From positions 1-38,320 of the forward strand of contig CAYZTR010000021.1 of NCBI GenBank assembly GCA_964481575.1: a DNA stretch of 38,320 nt. Direction: 5' to 3'. Positions within the stretch are counted from its first letter, which is position 1; each line of letters starts with the position of its first letter. The notes beneath the pieces were generated by a model, which was not told the DNA's origin, did not search any database, and was given only the letters and a program-made list of their open reading frames with translations. A program made the translations under genes and the position numbers. Of this stretch, positions 7,340 through 15,904 are shown piece after piece. The DNA comes from UQRS01 sp964481575 (GTDB lineage: Bacteria; Bacillota; Clostridia; Oscillospirales; Acutalibacteraceae).

Positions 7340-8050
7340 TTACACCTTATTATAACCCCGGCCAAAGCAGAAGGCCACAACCAACGCGGCAAAAATAATC
7401 AGGAGACCAACAGATACGATTCGTTGCCAAAGGGCGGTGCGGGCAGCCAGCTTCTCACATTCAGCCGCCTGGGCCTCGGCATCCTTATAATCCCGAATAG
7501 ACTGGAACTGGCGGGCGGCGCCGGCGTAATTGTGGCTAAAACGGCCACCCTTTTGCGCCATAGCAGATTGATAAATGGCTTCGTTGCGTTCTTCCTCTGC
7601 CTTGCGGCGGTGGGCTTCGGCGGCATAACGAGACTTGGTTTCCGCATCGGCACCGGCCAGATAGGCAGCCTTTTTCTCCTCTAGCTCCTTATGCCGGGCT
7701 TCTGCCTCTTTGGCACGAATGGTCGCTTGTGCCGCCAGGCGTTGAGAAACCGTATCCGCATAACCTTGCAGCTCCTGCCGCAGGGCCTCATCAGCCAAAG
7801 GAAGCAATCGCTGATAGTATTCGTTTTCCGTCAACGCAGTATCGCTTTCAACCAAATCAGCACGGCTTTCGACACCGCAGGACGCCTGCAATGCCCCCAG
7901 CAGGGCGGACGTATCCCGGGAATCCAGTTCCAGCGCCTGCTGAAAGGAAGCCAGCGCATCCGAAAATTCTGCAGCTTCCAGCGCATTCACTCCGGCTTTT
8001 ATATGGGAACGCAACATTTCCCGGTTGGTGCTATCAGTTTGTTTTGCCAT
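7340..8050 (-). CDS. TPR-like, C-terminally membrane-anchored protein of unknown function
   Basis: A 236-residue protein I do not recognise by name. Residues about 16-60 look like a tetratricopeptide unit (AGVNALEAAEFSDALASFQQ). A long Ala/Glu/Lys/Arg-rich helical stretch (about 95-165) follows, likely coiled coil. A second TPR-like element is AARQFQSIRDYKDAEAQAAE. The C-terminus has one hydrophobic segment (about 211-230) and a short basic tail, so most of the protein should be cytoplasmic. Two close ATGs occur at 8056 and 8050. The second is preferred because GGAGG is 8 nt before it but only 2 nt before the first. It follows a large membrane protein gene by 49 nt and is the last gene before a terminator, so the two may work together. 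Confidence 0.75.
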   Translation of the reverse strand: MAKQTDSTNREMLRSHIKAGVNALEAAEFSDALASFQQALELDSRDTSALLGALQASCGVESRADLVESDTALTENEYYQRLLPLADEALRQELQGYADTVSQRLAAQATIRAKEAEARHKELEEKKAAYLAGADAETKSRYAAEAHRRKAEEERNEAIYQSAMAQKGGRFSHNYAGAARQFQSIRDYKDAEAQAAECEKLAARTALWQRIVSVGLLIIFAALVVAFCFGRGYNKV

Positions 8051-8099
8051 ACTCATTGCCTCCTTAATAAAATGAAACGTGCCGGTTCACCGCTGCAAA

Positions 8100-9752
8100 T
8101 TACTGGTTAGCGGATGACACAGCGGTAACCGGAACAGTGGTCTCCTGGGTTGCCGGATAAGTCAGGGTCACGGTATCTCCCACCGCCAGGAAGGGCAGCA
8201 GATCCCCTGCAGAAATAGGGGCCACATAAATGACTTCTTCCCCGCTAAGGCGCAGATAATAATAGGTGTTACCATCCCGAACAGCACTGGCGATCTGCAA
8301 AATCGAACCGGTCACGGTTTGGAGTTCAGCTGTCTGCTCTTCTGCCTCGGAAGATCCAACCAGCTGCAAATAAGCTTCCTTGGCAGCCTGTACAGAATCT
8401 CCTACAGCCACCGTCTGATAGCTGGAAACCGAAACAAACGCATAAGATTTTACCAAGCCGGCATTATCCTTGAGACTGATAAAGTAAGTGGGAGTATCCC
8501 CGATATTCAGCAAAATGGGGAACGTAGCAGTATACTTCTTTTCCTGCACCTTTCCTTCCGCAGAGGACATCGCGGAATATTCCTCAGCGCCGTTAACAAT
8601 ATACCGGCGGCATTCTTTGGTTCGCATATTCACGCAAACAAAGCCGATGTTGGACTCATCTGACACTACAGAGGTCAAGCCGGTAAAAAGCCAGACGTCA
8701 TCATCCTGGGCGATATAATTATAGCCATCTGTGGTGGCAATCACTCCGCTTTGGGTAAAGACGGAATTCCAAAATCCCTTGCCAAAGGCGCCCCAGTAAT
8801 TCACCTGCTGGATCACCAAATTCGCAGAATAAGCACCATCCACCCAGGACGGAATTTCAGCAACGGTATAATACTCCATTTCCCCGGTAATCGCGTTCAC
8901 CATAATGACGCCATCAATATCCTTACCGCCCAGAACGCCGATGGTATAGGTGTAGGTAGAAACAATCCAATAGGGGTTCCCGGCGTCATCAATTTCAAAG
9001 GTAACGTTCTCAAACATTTTGGTGGGGTAAGCAAACCGCACATGGCGATATAAATCCCGGTTAAAATATTCGCTGGGGGAATATTTCATCCCCTCCGGCA
9101 ACTCTACCAGCTGGGTTTCCTGGGTAGCCATGTCAATAGTCACGTAGTATGGGATACCCTGCTTCTGATTAACGATCCACTTTATAAAGCTGTTATATTG
9201 GAGAGGCGAAACCCGGTAAGGCGTGCCGTTATAATTGATCTGCGTATACAGATCAGACACATCAAACTGAGAGACAAGCTCCACCACTTCACCAATCTTC
9301 CTGCTTCCCAATTGCTGTGCTGTAGATTTATCCACCACAGGAATCTGAGAGAAAGAGATTTCATCAATATCGGCTGCAAAATCCCGATCCTCTACAGTAA
9401 TCAGTTGCTGGTATCTTCTGGCATTGAACAGGGTGCTGGAAGAAATGCCGATCACCGCCCATGCCACCACAAAAACCCCCAGCACAATCCCCACAATTTT
9501 CAGGGTGCGCTTGGCTTTATCCTCCAGCAACAAACGACGGAACATCTGGTCGGGTTTGGGATGCTTCTTGTCATCCACGGGCCGCACACAAAATAAGCGC
9601 TGGAAACAATAAACCGCGGCATAAACCACCAATAAGAAAAACAAAAAGCCCCAGAAGGCGCCGCTTCTCCAGTTCAATGCCGGAATATTCACGTAAAAAT
9701 AGCCTGCTCCCAAAATAACCGTACACAACGCGGCAATCAAATGCTTTTTCAT
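8100..9752 (-). CDS. Large membrane protein with extracytoplasmic domain, unknown function
   Basis: A 550-residue protein with three predicted N-terminal membrane segments (about 3-21, 33-51, 84-103). These are followed by some 440 mostly soluble residues expected outside the membrane. This part is rich in Tyr, Thr and Val and contains repeated beta-like stretches such as VIMVNAITGEMEYYTV and NIGFVCVNMRTKECRRY. I see no catalytic motif. The last 80 residues resemble a small beta-barrel domain (GNTYYYLRLSGEEVIYVAP). The start at 9752 is preceded by AAGGAGGCCATAT. It lies 16 nt downstream of the M24 peptidase gene and 49 nt upstream of the TPR-like gene, on the same strand. It is not recognisable as any named family to me. 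Confidence 0.8.
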   Translation of the reverse strand: MKKHLIAALCTVILGAGYFYVNIPALNWRSGAFWGFLFFLLVVYAAVYCFQRLFCVRPVDDKKHPKPDQMFRRLLLEDKAKRTLKIVGIVLGVFVVAWAVIGISSSTLFNARRYQQLITVEDRDFAADIDEISFSQIPVVDKSTAQQLGSRKIGEVVELVSQFDVSDLYTQINYNGTPYRVSPLQYNSFIKWIVNQKQGIPYYVTIDMATQETQLVELPEGMKYSPSEYFNRDLYRHVRFAYPTKMFENVTFEIDDAGNPYWIVSTYTYTIGVLGGKDIDGVIMVNAITGEMEYYTVAEIPSWVDGAYSANLVIQQVNYWGAFGKGFWNSVFTQSGVIATTDGYNYIAQDDDVWLFTGLTSVVSDESNIGFVCVNMRTKECRRYIVNGAEEYSAMSSAEGKVQEKKYTATFPILLNIGDTPTYFISLKDNAGLVKSYAFVSVSSYQTVAVGDSVQAAKEAYLQLVGSSEAEEQTAELQTVTGSILQIASAVRDGNTYYYLRLSGEEVIYVAPISAGDLLPFLAVGDTVTLTYPATQETTVPVTAVSSANQ

Positions 9753-9768
9753 ATATGGCCTCCTTATC

Positions 9769-10833
9769 TCAAGCCAAAATCAACAAATCTTTGGGTGTTT
9801 TATTCAGGCTGCAAGCGCCATCAGCAGTAATCAGCACCATATCCTCAATACGCACCCCAAATTTCCCGGGTAAATAGATACCGGGTTCATCGGTAACCAC
9901 ATTACCTATCTTCAGCACATCCTCCGAATTGGGGGAAAGACGTGGCTCCTCATGGATTTCCAACCCCACGCTATGGCCGGTAGCATGACCGAAATAGGCA
10001 CCGTACCCGGCAGCTTCAATAACCTTCCGGGCGGCTGCATCCCCATCTGCACAGCACAAACCGGGCCGCAACGTTTCCAGACAACGGTAGTGTGCCTCCA
10101 GAACAGTGGCATATACCCGCTGCATTTCCTCGGTGGCGTGACCCACCGCTACCGTACGGGTCATATCACTATGATAACCGTTTTTCACAGCGCCGAAATC
10201 AAAAACAATAAAATCCCCATCCGCTACTTGCCGCTCCCCCGGCACTCCATGGGGCAAAGAGGAATTGGCACCGGCCACCGCTATGGTTTCAAAGGACATC
10301 TCCTCGGCGCCCAGCTTGCGCATACGATAGTCCAGTTCCACCGCCAACTGAGCTTCCGTCACACCGGGACGGATGATTCCCAACAAATCGGCAAAAGCCG
10401 CCTCAGCAATGGACTGAGCGGCCAGAATCTGTTCCACCTCCCAATCTGTTTTCACTGCCCGCATGGTTTCCAGCGTTTTAGAAAGACGGCCATCAGCCAC
10501 ACATTCCAGATGGGTAACCTTCTGCAATGCCAACAGATCCGCCACTGTAATGCCGGTTTCCAACAGAAACTGCTCCACGGGAAAACCCCTGCAAATTTCG
10601 TCCACAGCGTCCTTCAGCTTATGCAAAAGCCGTACTTCCACTCCCTGGGCCTGTTTTCCGGCAGCTTCATAATAGCGACTATCCACATACAGCACCGCCG
10701 CAGACGGTAAAACAAACAGATATCCCAAAGAGGAAGGGAACCCGGTAAGATACCGGCGGTTCACCGGAGTAATCACCAGGGCGGCCGCCCCTTCGGACAG
10801 GGAATCCGCCACAGCTTGCAATCGGGTCAGCAT
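9769..10833 (-). CDS. Xaa-Pro aminopeptidase/dipeptidase family (M24)
   Basis: A 354-residue cytoplasmic metallopeptidase that removes N-terminal residues before proline or cleaves Xaa-Pro dipeptides. The N-terminal creatinase-type domain spans about 1-125. The pita-bread catalytic domain carries the five metal ligands Asp212 (VFDFG), Asp223 (SDMTRT), His287 (GHATGHSVG), Glu316 (DEPG) and Glu330 (RIEDM). Length and architecture match the YqhT/PepP-like proteins of Firmicutes. The ATG at 10833 has GGAGG inside the end of aroQ, only 3 nt away. The aroQ-peptidase pair resembles yqhS-yqhT of Bacillus, where efp follows. Here efp is not next; a membrane protein gene is. Confidence 0.92.
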   Translation of the reverse strand: MLTRLQAVADSLSEGAAALVITPVNRRYLTGFPSSLGYLFVLPSAAVLYVDSRYYEAAGKQAQGVEVRLLHKLKDAVDEICRGFPVEQFLLETGITVADLLALQKVTHLECVADGRLSKTLETMRAVKTDWEVEQILAAQSIAEAAFADLLGIIRPGVTEAQLAVELDYRMRKLGAEEMSFETIAVAGANSSLPHGVPGERQVADGDFIVFDFGAVKNGYHSDMTRTVAVGHATEEMQRVYATVLEAHYRCLETLRPGLCCADGDAAARKVIEAAGYGAYFGHATGHSVGLEIHEEPRLSPNSEDVLKIGNVVTDEPGIYLPGKFGVRIEDMVLITADGACSLNKTPKDLLILA

Positions 10834-10836
10834 ATA

Positions 10837-11277
10837 CTATTTCGCCTCCAGCACAGCTTCTTTCACAGCGGACAGAGCCAGGGTATAGCTCTGTTCCCCA
10901 AACCCGGCAATAACCCCCTTGCAGACAGCAGAAATCACAGAGGTATGGCGAAATTCTTCCCGCGCGTGAACGTTACTCATATGTACCTCCACGAAGGGTT
11001 TATTCACACTGGCAATGGCATCCCGGATAGCATAGCTATAATGGGTATAAGCGCCGGCATTAAGGATACAGCCATCATAATCGGTCAACACCGAATGAAT
11101 TTTGGAAATCAGTTCACCCTCACTGTTGGACTGAAAAAAATCGCATTCCACACCGATGGCCTTACCGTAGACAGCGATCCCCTGTTCCACCTGGGACAGG
11201 GTGCGGCTGCCGTAAATTTCCGGTTCCCGCTTACCCAGCATATCCAGATTAGGCCCATTCATCACTAATACTTTCAT
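10837..11277 (-). CDS. aroQ: Type II 3-dehydroquinate dehydratase
   Basis: A 146-residue dodecameric-type enzyme of the shikimate pathway, converting 3-dehydroquinate to 3-dehydroshikimate. Signature elements are NGPNLDMLGKREPEIYG with catalytic Tyr22, ILNAGAYTHYSYAIRDA, and VEVHMSNVHAREEFRH with catalytic His99. The length is typical of the family. The ATG at 11277 overlaps the stop of the TIM-barrel gene as ATGA, so translation is likely coupled. An ORF start at 11289 would add four residues inside the neighbour and is less likely. Confidence 0.96.
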   Translation of the reverse strand: MKVLVMNGPNLDMLGKREPEIYGSRTLSQVEQGIAVYGKAIGVECDFFQSNSEGELISKIHSVLTDYDGCILNAGAYTHYSYAIRDAIASVNKPFVEVHMSNVHAREEFRHTSVISAVCKGVIAGFGEQSYTLALSAVKEAVLEAK

Positions 11278-12134
11278 TTGGCTTCGCACTCCTTTTGATA
11301 ATATGCTTTCATGGTGGCTGCATCCTCCGCCTGTGTTCCGGCGGATTCACAGATAATGGTAGGACAGTAATCCCGGGTAGCCAGCAACTCCATCAAAGGC
11401 TCAAAATCCGGGCCATAGACGGTATCTGCAAAGGTCAGGTGACACTTTTCCCCACCTTCAGTATACTGAATCTTGGAAAAATGCGCATGGAACCGGGACG
11501 CCCGTTCCCGGCCAAGAGCATTTTCCATGGTGTCCAGCACAGCAGCAAAATCCGCCTTTGTAGCCAAAGCCCCATGGGTACGGGCGTTCAAATGGCCAAA
11601 ATCCACACAAGGCAGAATCCGTTCATCCAACTGGCAAAGTGCCAGCACCTCTTCCAGAGTACCCAACTGGTTCATCTTTCCCATAACCTCGGGACAGGGA
11701 TGAATATGGGCAAGACCGGCATCGTCCAAAGCAGTCAGAGCCTTCTGCATGGTATCGCAGGCATAATCCAGTGCATCCACACGGGGAAGCTTCCCACAGG
11801 AACCGGTATGAATCACAATCCTATCTCCGCCCATGGCGTCCACCGCACGGGCGCTTTGCAGTATATAGTCCACCGAACGATCCCGCTTTTCCACTTCCAA
11901 GGAAGACATGGAAATATAGTAGGGAGCGTGCAGACTCAAGGTAATGCCGGCCTGCGCGGCCAGTTTTCCCAGCTGCACTGCCTTTTCTGCCCCAATATTC
12001 ACCCCACGTCCACATTGGTATTCAAAGGCATCCAGTCCCATTTTCACCAGGTATTCCGGCACATCCAGACTGCTTTTATAGCCCATGGTTTTAAAGCTAT
12101 CAGAATTTCCAGCCGGGCCGAATTTCGCGAACAT
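11274..12134 (-). CDS. Endonuclease IV-like TIM-barrel protein (AP endonuclease family 2)
   Basis: A 286-residue xylose isomerase-like TIM barrel. Probable metal ligands lie at family positions: His69 (LHAPYY), His109 (VIHTGS), Glu149 (PCPEVMGK), Asp178 and His181 (VDFGH), His216/218 (HAHFSK) and Glu263 (ICESAG), plus YGPDF. Endonuclease IV (Nfo) cuts DNA at abasic sites. The glutamate motif here is CPEVMGK rather than the ENTAGQG I expect for a bona fide Nfo, so a related TIM-barrel function is possible. The ATG at 12134 has GGAGGAG upstream and shares one base with the yqeG stop (TAATG). It is coupled to aroQ downstream. Confidence 0.82.
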   Translation of the reverse strand: MFAKFGPAGNSDSFKTMGYKSSLDVPEYLVKMGLDAFEYQCGRGVNIGAEKAVQLGKLAAQAGITLSLHAPYYISMSSLEVEKRDRSVDYILQSARAVDAMGGDRIVIHTGSCGKLPRVDALDYACDTMQKALTALDDAGLAHIHPCPEVMGKMNQLGTLEEVLALCQLDERILPCVDFGHLNARTHGALATKADFAAVLDTMENALGRERASRFHAHFSKIQYTEGGEKCHLTFADTVYGPDFEPLMELLATRDYCPTIICESAGTQAEDAATMKAYYQKECEAK

Positions 12135-12634
12135 TATGACTCCTCCTTGCATACCGAAGCCCGTTTAGGTCGGTCCGGAAATAATCGGGCCTCTAAAGCA
12201 CGGCGATGAATAAATTTGTCAGGGGCAACGGGAGTGGTTAAAATGGTTTTCACGCCGGCCAGTTTGCCGCCGATAATGTCAGTAAAAAACTGATCCCCCA
12301 CAATGGCCAACTCTTTTCGGCGCAGACCCAGACGGTGGGCGGCCCGAAAATAAGCATGCGGCAGCGGCTTTGTAGATACTGCCTGAAACGGCAGCCCCAC
12401 CTGCTCCGCAAACGGAGATACCCGTTTGGCAAATGCATTGGATACGATCAGCAATTGAATTCCAGCAGCCTGCATAGCACCTATCCACGCGGCCAACCCA
12501 GGCACTGGCTGCATTCCGTGGTGAGTAGACATAGTATTATCCACATCCAACAACAGTCCCCGAATTCCCATAGACTGTAGCTCCTTGGCAGACAGATCCG
12601 TCAGACGAAATATCATTTTTGTCGGCCGCAGCAC
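12134..12634 (-). CDS. yqeG: YqeG family HAD-IIIA phosphatase
   Basis: A 166-residue HAD-superfamily phosphatase of the YqeG type. Motif I is LLLDVDNTM (Asp30 and Asp32), motif II lies in LLIVSNAF, the lysine is in STKPLP, and motif IV is IVGDQFFTDI. The physiological substrate is not established. I chose the GTG at 12634 because GGGGGG lies 7 nt upstream and the resulting length matches Bacillus YqeG (about 170). The open frame otherwise runs back to 12724 through the rpsU terminator, which is not coding. It is the first gene of a tightly coupled set yqeG-TIM barrel-aroQ-M24 peptidase. Confidence 0.88.
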   Translation of the reverse strand: MLRPTKMIFRLTDLSAKELQSMGIRGLLLDVDNTMSTHHGMQPVPGLAAWIGAMQAAGIQLLIVSNAFAKRVSPFAEQVGLPFQAVSTKPLPHAYFRAAHRLGLRRKELAIVGDQFFTDIIGGKLAGVKTILTTPVAPDKFIHRRALEARLFPDRPKRASVCKEES

Positions 12635-12660
12635 GACGCCGCCCCCCTTTTTTTGAACAT

Positions 12661-12699
12661 AAAAAAGAAATGCGGCTGTACCTGAAACGATACAGCCGC
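12661..12699 (-). terminator. rpsU intrinsic terminator
   Basis: On the minus strand a 9-bp perfect stem, GCGGCTGTA/TACAGCCGC (12672-12680 with 12691-12699), has a 10-nt loop and is followed by ATTTCTTTTTT. It lies 27 nt after the rpsU stop and just before the YqeG ribosome binding site. Confidence 0.85.
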
Positions 12700-12725
12700 T
12701 TGGCAATCGAAATATACGCGGCACC

Positions 12726-12902
12726 TTAGCGATACTTACGCTTACGGGCTGCTTCAGATTTCTTTTTGCGCTTTACAGAAGGCTTTTCATAATGCTCTCT
12801 TTTCCGAACCTCCTGAATCACACCATCACGAGCAGTCTGTCTCTTGAAGCGTCTCAGAGCGTTGTCAAGGGATTCATTTTCTTTCACACGAACCTGGCTC
12901 AT
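12726..12902 (-). CDS. rpsU: 30S ribosomal protein S21
   Basis: A 58-residue basic protein, the usual S21 length, starting MSQVRVKENESLDNALRRFK and ending KKKSEAARKRKYR. It belongs to the small ribosomal subunit and helps mRNA selection near the anti-Shine-Dalgarno region. The ATG at 12902 is preceded by GGAGGGAGG. It has its own strong promoter and terminator, so it forms a single-gene transcript between leuS and yqeG. Confidence 0.97.
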   Translation of the reverse strand: MSQVRVKENESLDNALRRFKRQTARDGVIQEVRKREHYEKPSVKRKKKSEAARKRKYR

Positions 12903-12962
12903 TCAATCTAAACCTCCCTCCGGAAAACTACAGGGCATCTGTAATCTACAAGTGTACAATGT

Positions 12963-12992
12963 ATTATACAGCATTACACCACAAATTGTCAA
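12963..12992 (-). promoter_or_regulatory. sigma-A promoter of rpsU
   Basis: On the minus strand a perfect -35 TTGACA (12987-12992) and perfect -10 TATAAT (12963-12968) are separated by 18 bp. The predicted start leaves a leader of about 55 nt before rpsU. Confidence 0.85.
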
Positions 12993-13021
12993 GTGGTTTT
13001 TCTTAATTCTGCAAATTTTGT

Positions 13022-15430
13022 TTATTTTGCAACAATATTCACCAATTTCCCGGGTACATAAATCTCTTTTACAATTTGCTTTCCTGCGATTTCAGCAGCG
13101 ATTTTCTCCTGGGTTTTGGCGGCGGGAATCACAGTATCCGCCTTGGCAGCAGCATCCACCAGCATTTTAGCACGAAGTTTACCGTTCACCTGCACCGCGA
13201 TCTCCACCTGGGCCACCTGACACTTGGATTCCTCATAAGTGGGCCACTTGGCCTGATTCAGCATCCCTTCAAATCCGACACGCTCCCAGAGTTCTTCGGT
13301 TACATGGGGGGCAAAGGGATTCAGCAACAACAGGTAGGTCCGGAACTCATCCCGGGTAATTGCACCGGTGGCAACAATGGTATTCATCAAGGCCATCAAA
13401 GCGGCGATGGCCGTATTGGCCTTTAGATCCTCAATATCCAGCGTAACCTTTTTAATGGTACGGTGAAAGTCCCCCTCCAGTGCGGCACAGTAACCCGTTT
13501 CATCGGTCAGAATATCCTGCAGACCCCAAACACGGTCCAGGAAGCGGCCACAACCCTTAATAGAACTGGTATTCCAGGGGGCAGCCTTCTCAAAGTCACC
13601 GATAAACATCTCATACAGCCGCATGGTATCGGCACCGTAATCCCGGACAATGTCATCCGGATTTACCACATTGCCCCGGGATTTGGACATCTTTTCGCCG
13701 TTCTCTCCCAGGATCATCCCATGAGAGGTCCGCTTCCGATAGGGCTCGGGCGTATCGACCTTGCCAATATCATACAGGAATTTATGCCAGAACCGGCTGT
13801 ACAGCAGATGCAGGGTGGTATGCTCCATACCACCGTTATACCAATCCACCGGCATCCAATAATCCAGCGCCTCCTTAGAGGCAAATTCCTTGTCATTATG
13901 GGGATCACAATACCGGATAAAATACCAGGACGAACCAGCCCACTGGGGCATGGTATCGGTTTCCCGCTTGGCAGGGCCGCCGCAACAAGGGCAGGTGGTA
14001 TTCACCCAATCCGTCATTTTCGCCAAGGGAGACTCGCCGGTATCGGTGGGCTCATAGGAATCCACTTGGGGCAGAGTCAAGGGTAACTGATCCTCCGGCA
14101 AAGCCACGGGACCACACTTCTCACAATGCACAATGGGGATGGGTTCTCCCCAGTACCGCTGCCGGGAAAAGACCCAGTCGCGCAGCTTATAATTGACCTT
14201 CTTTTCTCCGACGCCCTGCTTGCTCAGCCAATCCACAATGGCCACTTTGGCCTCCTCCACAGACATGCCGTCCAGGAAGCCGGAATTAACCATAGTACCG
14301 GTGGCACAGTCGGTAAATGCTTCTTTGGTCACATCCGCCCCACCGGCAACCACTTCAATAATGGGCAGGTCAAATTTCTTGGCAAAAGCAAAGTCCCGGG
14401 TATCGTGGGCAGGAACGGCCATAATCGCGCCGGTACCATAGGAAATCAATACATAATCGGAAATAAAGATTGGAATCTCCTTGCCGTTCACCGGATTAAT
14501 GGCCCGAACACCCTCCAACCGGACACCGGTCTTATCCTTCACCACTTCGGTCCGCTCAAAATCAGATTTCTTGGCAGCCTCAGCCTGATAAGCCCGAACC
14601 TCTTCCATATTGCCGATAGAATCCGCCCATTTTTCCAACAGCGGATGCTCGGGAGAGATTACCATGTATGTAGCGCCAAACAAGGTATCGGGACGGGTGG
14701 TATAGATCTCCAGGGGATCACCCAGCGTCGTTTCAAACTTTACCTGGGCACCGGTGGAACGACCGATCCAGTTACGCTGCTGGGTCTTGACCCGCTCAAT
14801 GTATTGCACATCACCCAGGCCCTCCAGCAGCTTTTCAGCGTACTCGGTGATTTTCAGCATCCACTGACTTTTGACCTTACGAATCACCTGGGAACCGCAA
14901 CGCTCACAAACGCCACCGGCCGCCTCTTCATTGGCAAGGACGCACTTACAGGAGGGGCACCAGTTCACAGCCATTTCCTTTTTATAAGCCAAGCCAGCCT
15001 GAAACAGCTGCAGGAAGATCCACTGGGTCCATTTATAATAGCTGGGATCGGTGGTGTTAATCTCCCGGCTCCAATCAAAGGAAAAACCCAGGGATTTTAG
15101 CTGCTGTTTAAAATGAGCAATGTTCTGCCGGGTCACCACTTCCGGATGAATATGGTTTTTAATGGCAAAGTTTTCCGTGGGCAAACCAAAGGCATCCCAA
15201 CCCATTGGATACAGCACATTGTACCCTTCCAGCCGCCGCTTCCGGGCAACAATGTCCAAGGCGGTGTAGGAACGAGGATGGCCCACATGCAGCCCCTGCC
15301 CCGAAGGATAAGGAAACTCTACCAAGGCATAAAACTTCGGCTTGTCAGACACATTCTCGGCCTTGAAGGTTTCCTTCTCGTCCCAGATGTCCTGCCATTT
15401 CTTTTCCACCTGATGATAATCGTACTTCAT
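13022..15430 (-). CDS. leuS: Leucyl-tRNA synthetase
   Basis: An 802-residue class I aminoacyl-tRNA synthetase charging tRNA-Leu, of normal bacterial length. The HIGH-type motif is HVGH (48-51) in PYPSGQGLHVGHPRSYT. A zinc-knuckle-like CPSCKC/CERCG pair follows. The CP1 editing domain, with TTRPDTLFGATYMVISPEH, lies in the middle. KMSKS is at 580-584 and the anticodon-binding and C-terminal domains end the protein. The start at 15430 has AAAGGAG upstream and lies 14 nt after rsfS. No T-box fits in that short gap, so regulation would have to come from farther upstream. No clear terminator follows; the next element is the rpsU promoter. Confidence 0.98.
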   Translation of the reverse strand: MKYDYHQVEKKWQDIWDEKETFKAENVSDKPKFYALVEFPYPSGQGLHVGHPRSYTALDIVARKRRLEGYNVLYPMGWDAFGLPTENFAIKNHIHPEVVTRQNIAHFKQQLKSLGFSFDWSREINTTDPSYYKWTQWIFLQLFQAGLAYKKEMAVNWCPSCKCVLANEEAAGGVCERCGSQVIRKVKSQWMLKITEYAEKLLEGLGDVQYIERVKTQQRNWIGRSTGAQVKFETTLGDPLEIYTTRPDTLFGATYMVISPEHPLLEKWADSIGNMEEVRAYQAEAAKKSDFERTEVVKDKTGVRLEGVRAINPVNGKEIPIFISDYVLISYGTGAIMAVPAHDTRDFAFAKKFDLPIIEVVAGGADVTKEAFTDCATGTMVNSGFLDGMSVEEAKVAIVDWLSKQGVGEKKVNYKLRDWVFSRQRYWGEPIPIVHCEKCGPVALPEDQLPLTLPQVDSYEPTDTGESPLAKMTDWVNTTCPCCGGPAKRETDTMPQWAGSSWYFIRYCDPHNDKEFASKEALDYWMPVDWYNGGMEHTTLHLLYSRFWHKFLYDIGKVDTPEPYRKRTSHGMILGENGEKMSKSRGNVVNPDDIVRDYGADTMRLYEMFIGDFEKAAPWNTSSIKGCGRFLDRVWGLQDILTDETGYCAALEGDFHRTIKKVTLDIEDLKANTAIAALMALMNTIVATGAITRDEFRTYLLLLNPFAPHVTEELWERVGFEGMLNQAKWPTYEESKCQVAQVEIAVQVNGKLRAKMLVDAAAKADTVIPAAKTQEKIAAEIAGKQIVKEIYVPGKLVNIVAK

Positions 15431-15444
15431 GCCGATACTCCTTT

Positions 15445-15798
15445 TCAGTCCTCCAGATATTGGGCGAGATCCACCTGTTTGCCGTCATTCCACAGACGTT
15501 CAATCTGATAAAAGCCGCGGTTTTTCTCATCAAATATATGGATGACAATATCATGATAATCCAGCAGCAACCAGCCGGATGTTTTTCCTTCAATATGATC
15601 CGGCTCCACACCGGCCTGCGACAGTTTCTCCTCCACCGTGTCAGCCAAAGCCCGGACATGGGGCGTAGAAGTTGCGGTAACAAACACAAAATAATCACCG
15701 ATAATGGTCAGCCCCGTTACCTGAATGGCTTCCAGATCCTGCCCCTTTTTTTCGTCCAGGGTGCGGACGACGATTGCAAGCTTTTCTTCCGTTGTCAT
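15445..15798 (-). CDS. rsfS: Ribosome silencing factor RsfS (YbeB/iojap)
   Basis: A 117-residue protein of the iojap family. It binds ribosomal protein L14 and blocks subunit joining in starved cells. Recognisable parts are LTIIGDYFVFVTATSTPHVRALADTV and WLLLDYHDIVIHIFDEKNRGFYQIERLW. The start at 15798 has AAGGAGTCCTT upstream. It keeps the usual nadD-yqeK-(lytR)-rsfS order of Firmicutes and is followed directly by leuS. Confidence 0.97.
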   Translation of the reverse strand: MTTEEKLAIVVRTLDEKKGQDLEAIQVTGLTIIGDYFVFVTATSTPHVRALADTVEEKLSQAGVEPDHIEGKTSGWLLLDYHDIVIHIFDEKNRGFYQIERLWNDGKQVDLAQYLED

Positions 15799-15904
15799 AA
15801 GGACTCCTTATTCGATCAATTGATGAGGCCGGGCTTCCGTGGTCAGACGGCAACCCGGCTCCTGAAATGGATGGCACAGCAAGCAGAAAATGTCTGCCTA
15901 CACA

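Noticed and set aside
11295..12209. 304-codon plus-strand frame opposite the TIM-barrel gene
   Set aside because: The minus-strand protein shows conserved metal ligands, whereas the plus-strand frame is low in recognisable structure.
15431..15444. T-box riboswitch for leuS
   Set aside because: Only 14 nt separate rsfS from leuS and no T-box sequence is present there or in the rsfS upstream gap.
15799..15904. Possible terminator in the LCP-rsfS gap
   Set aside because: A GCCGGGTT/AGCCCGGC pairing exists but is imperfect, has a long loop and no T-run.
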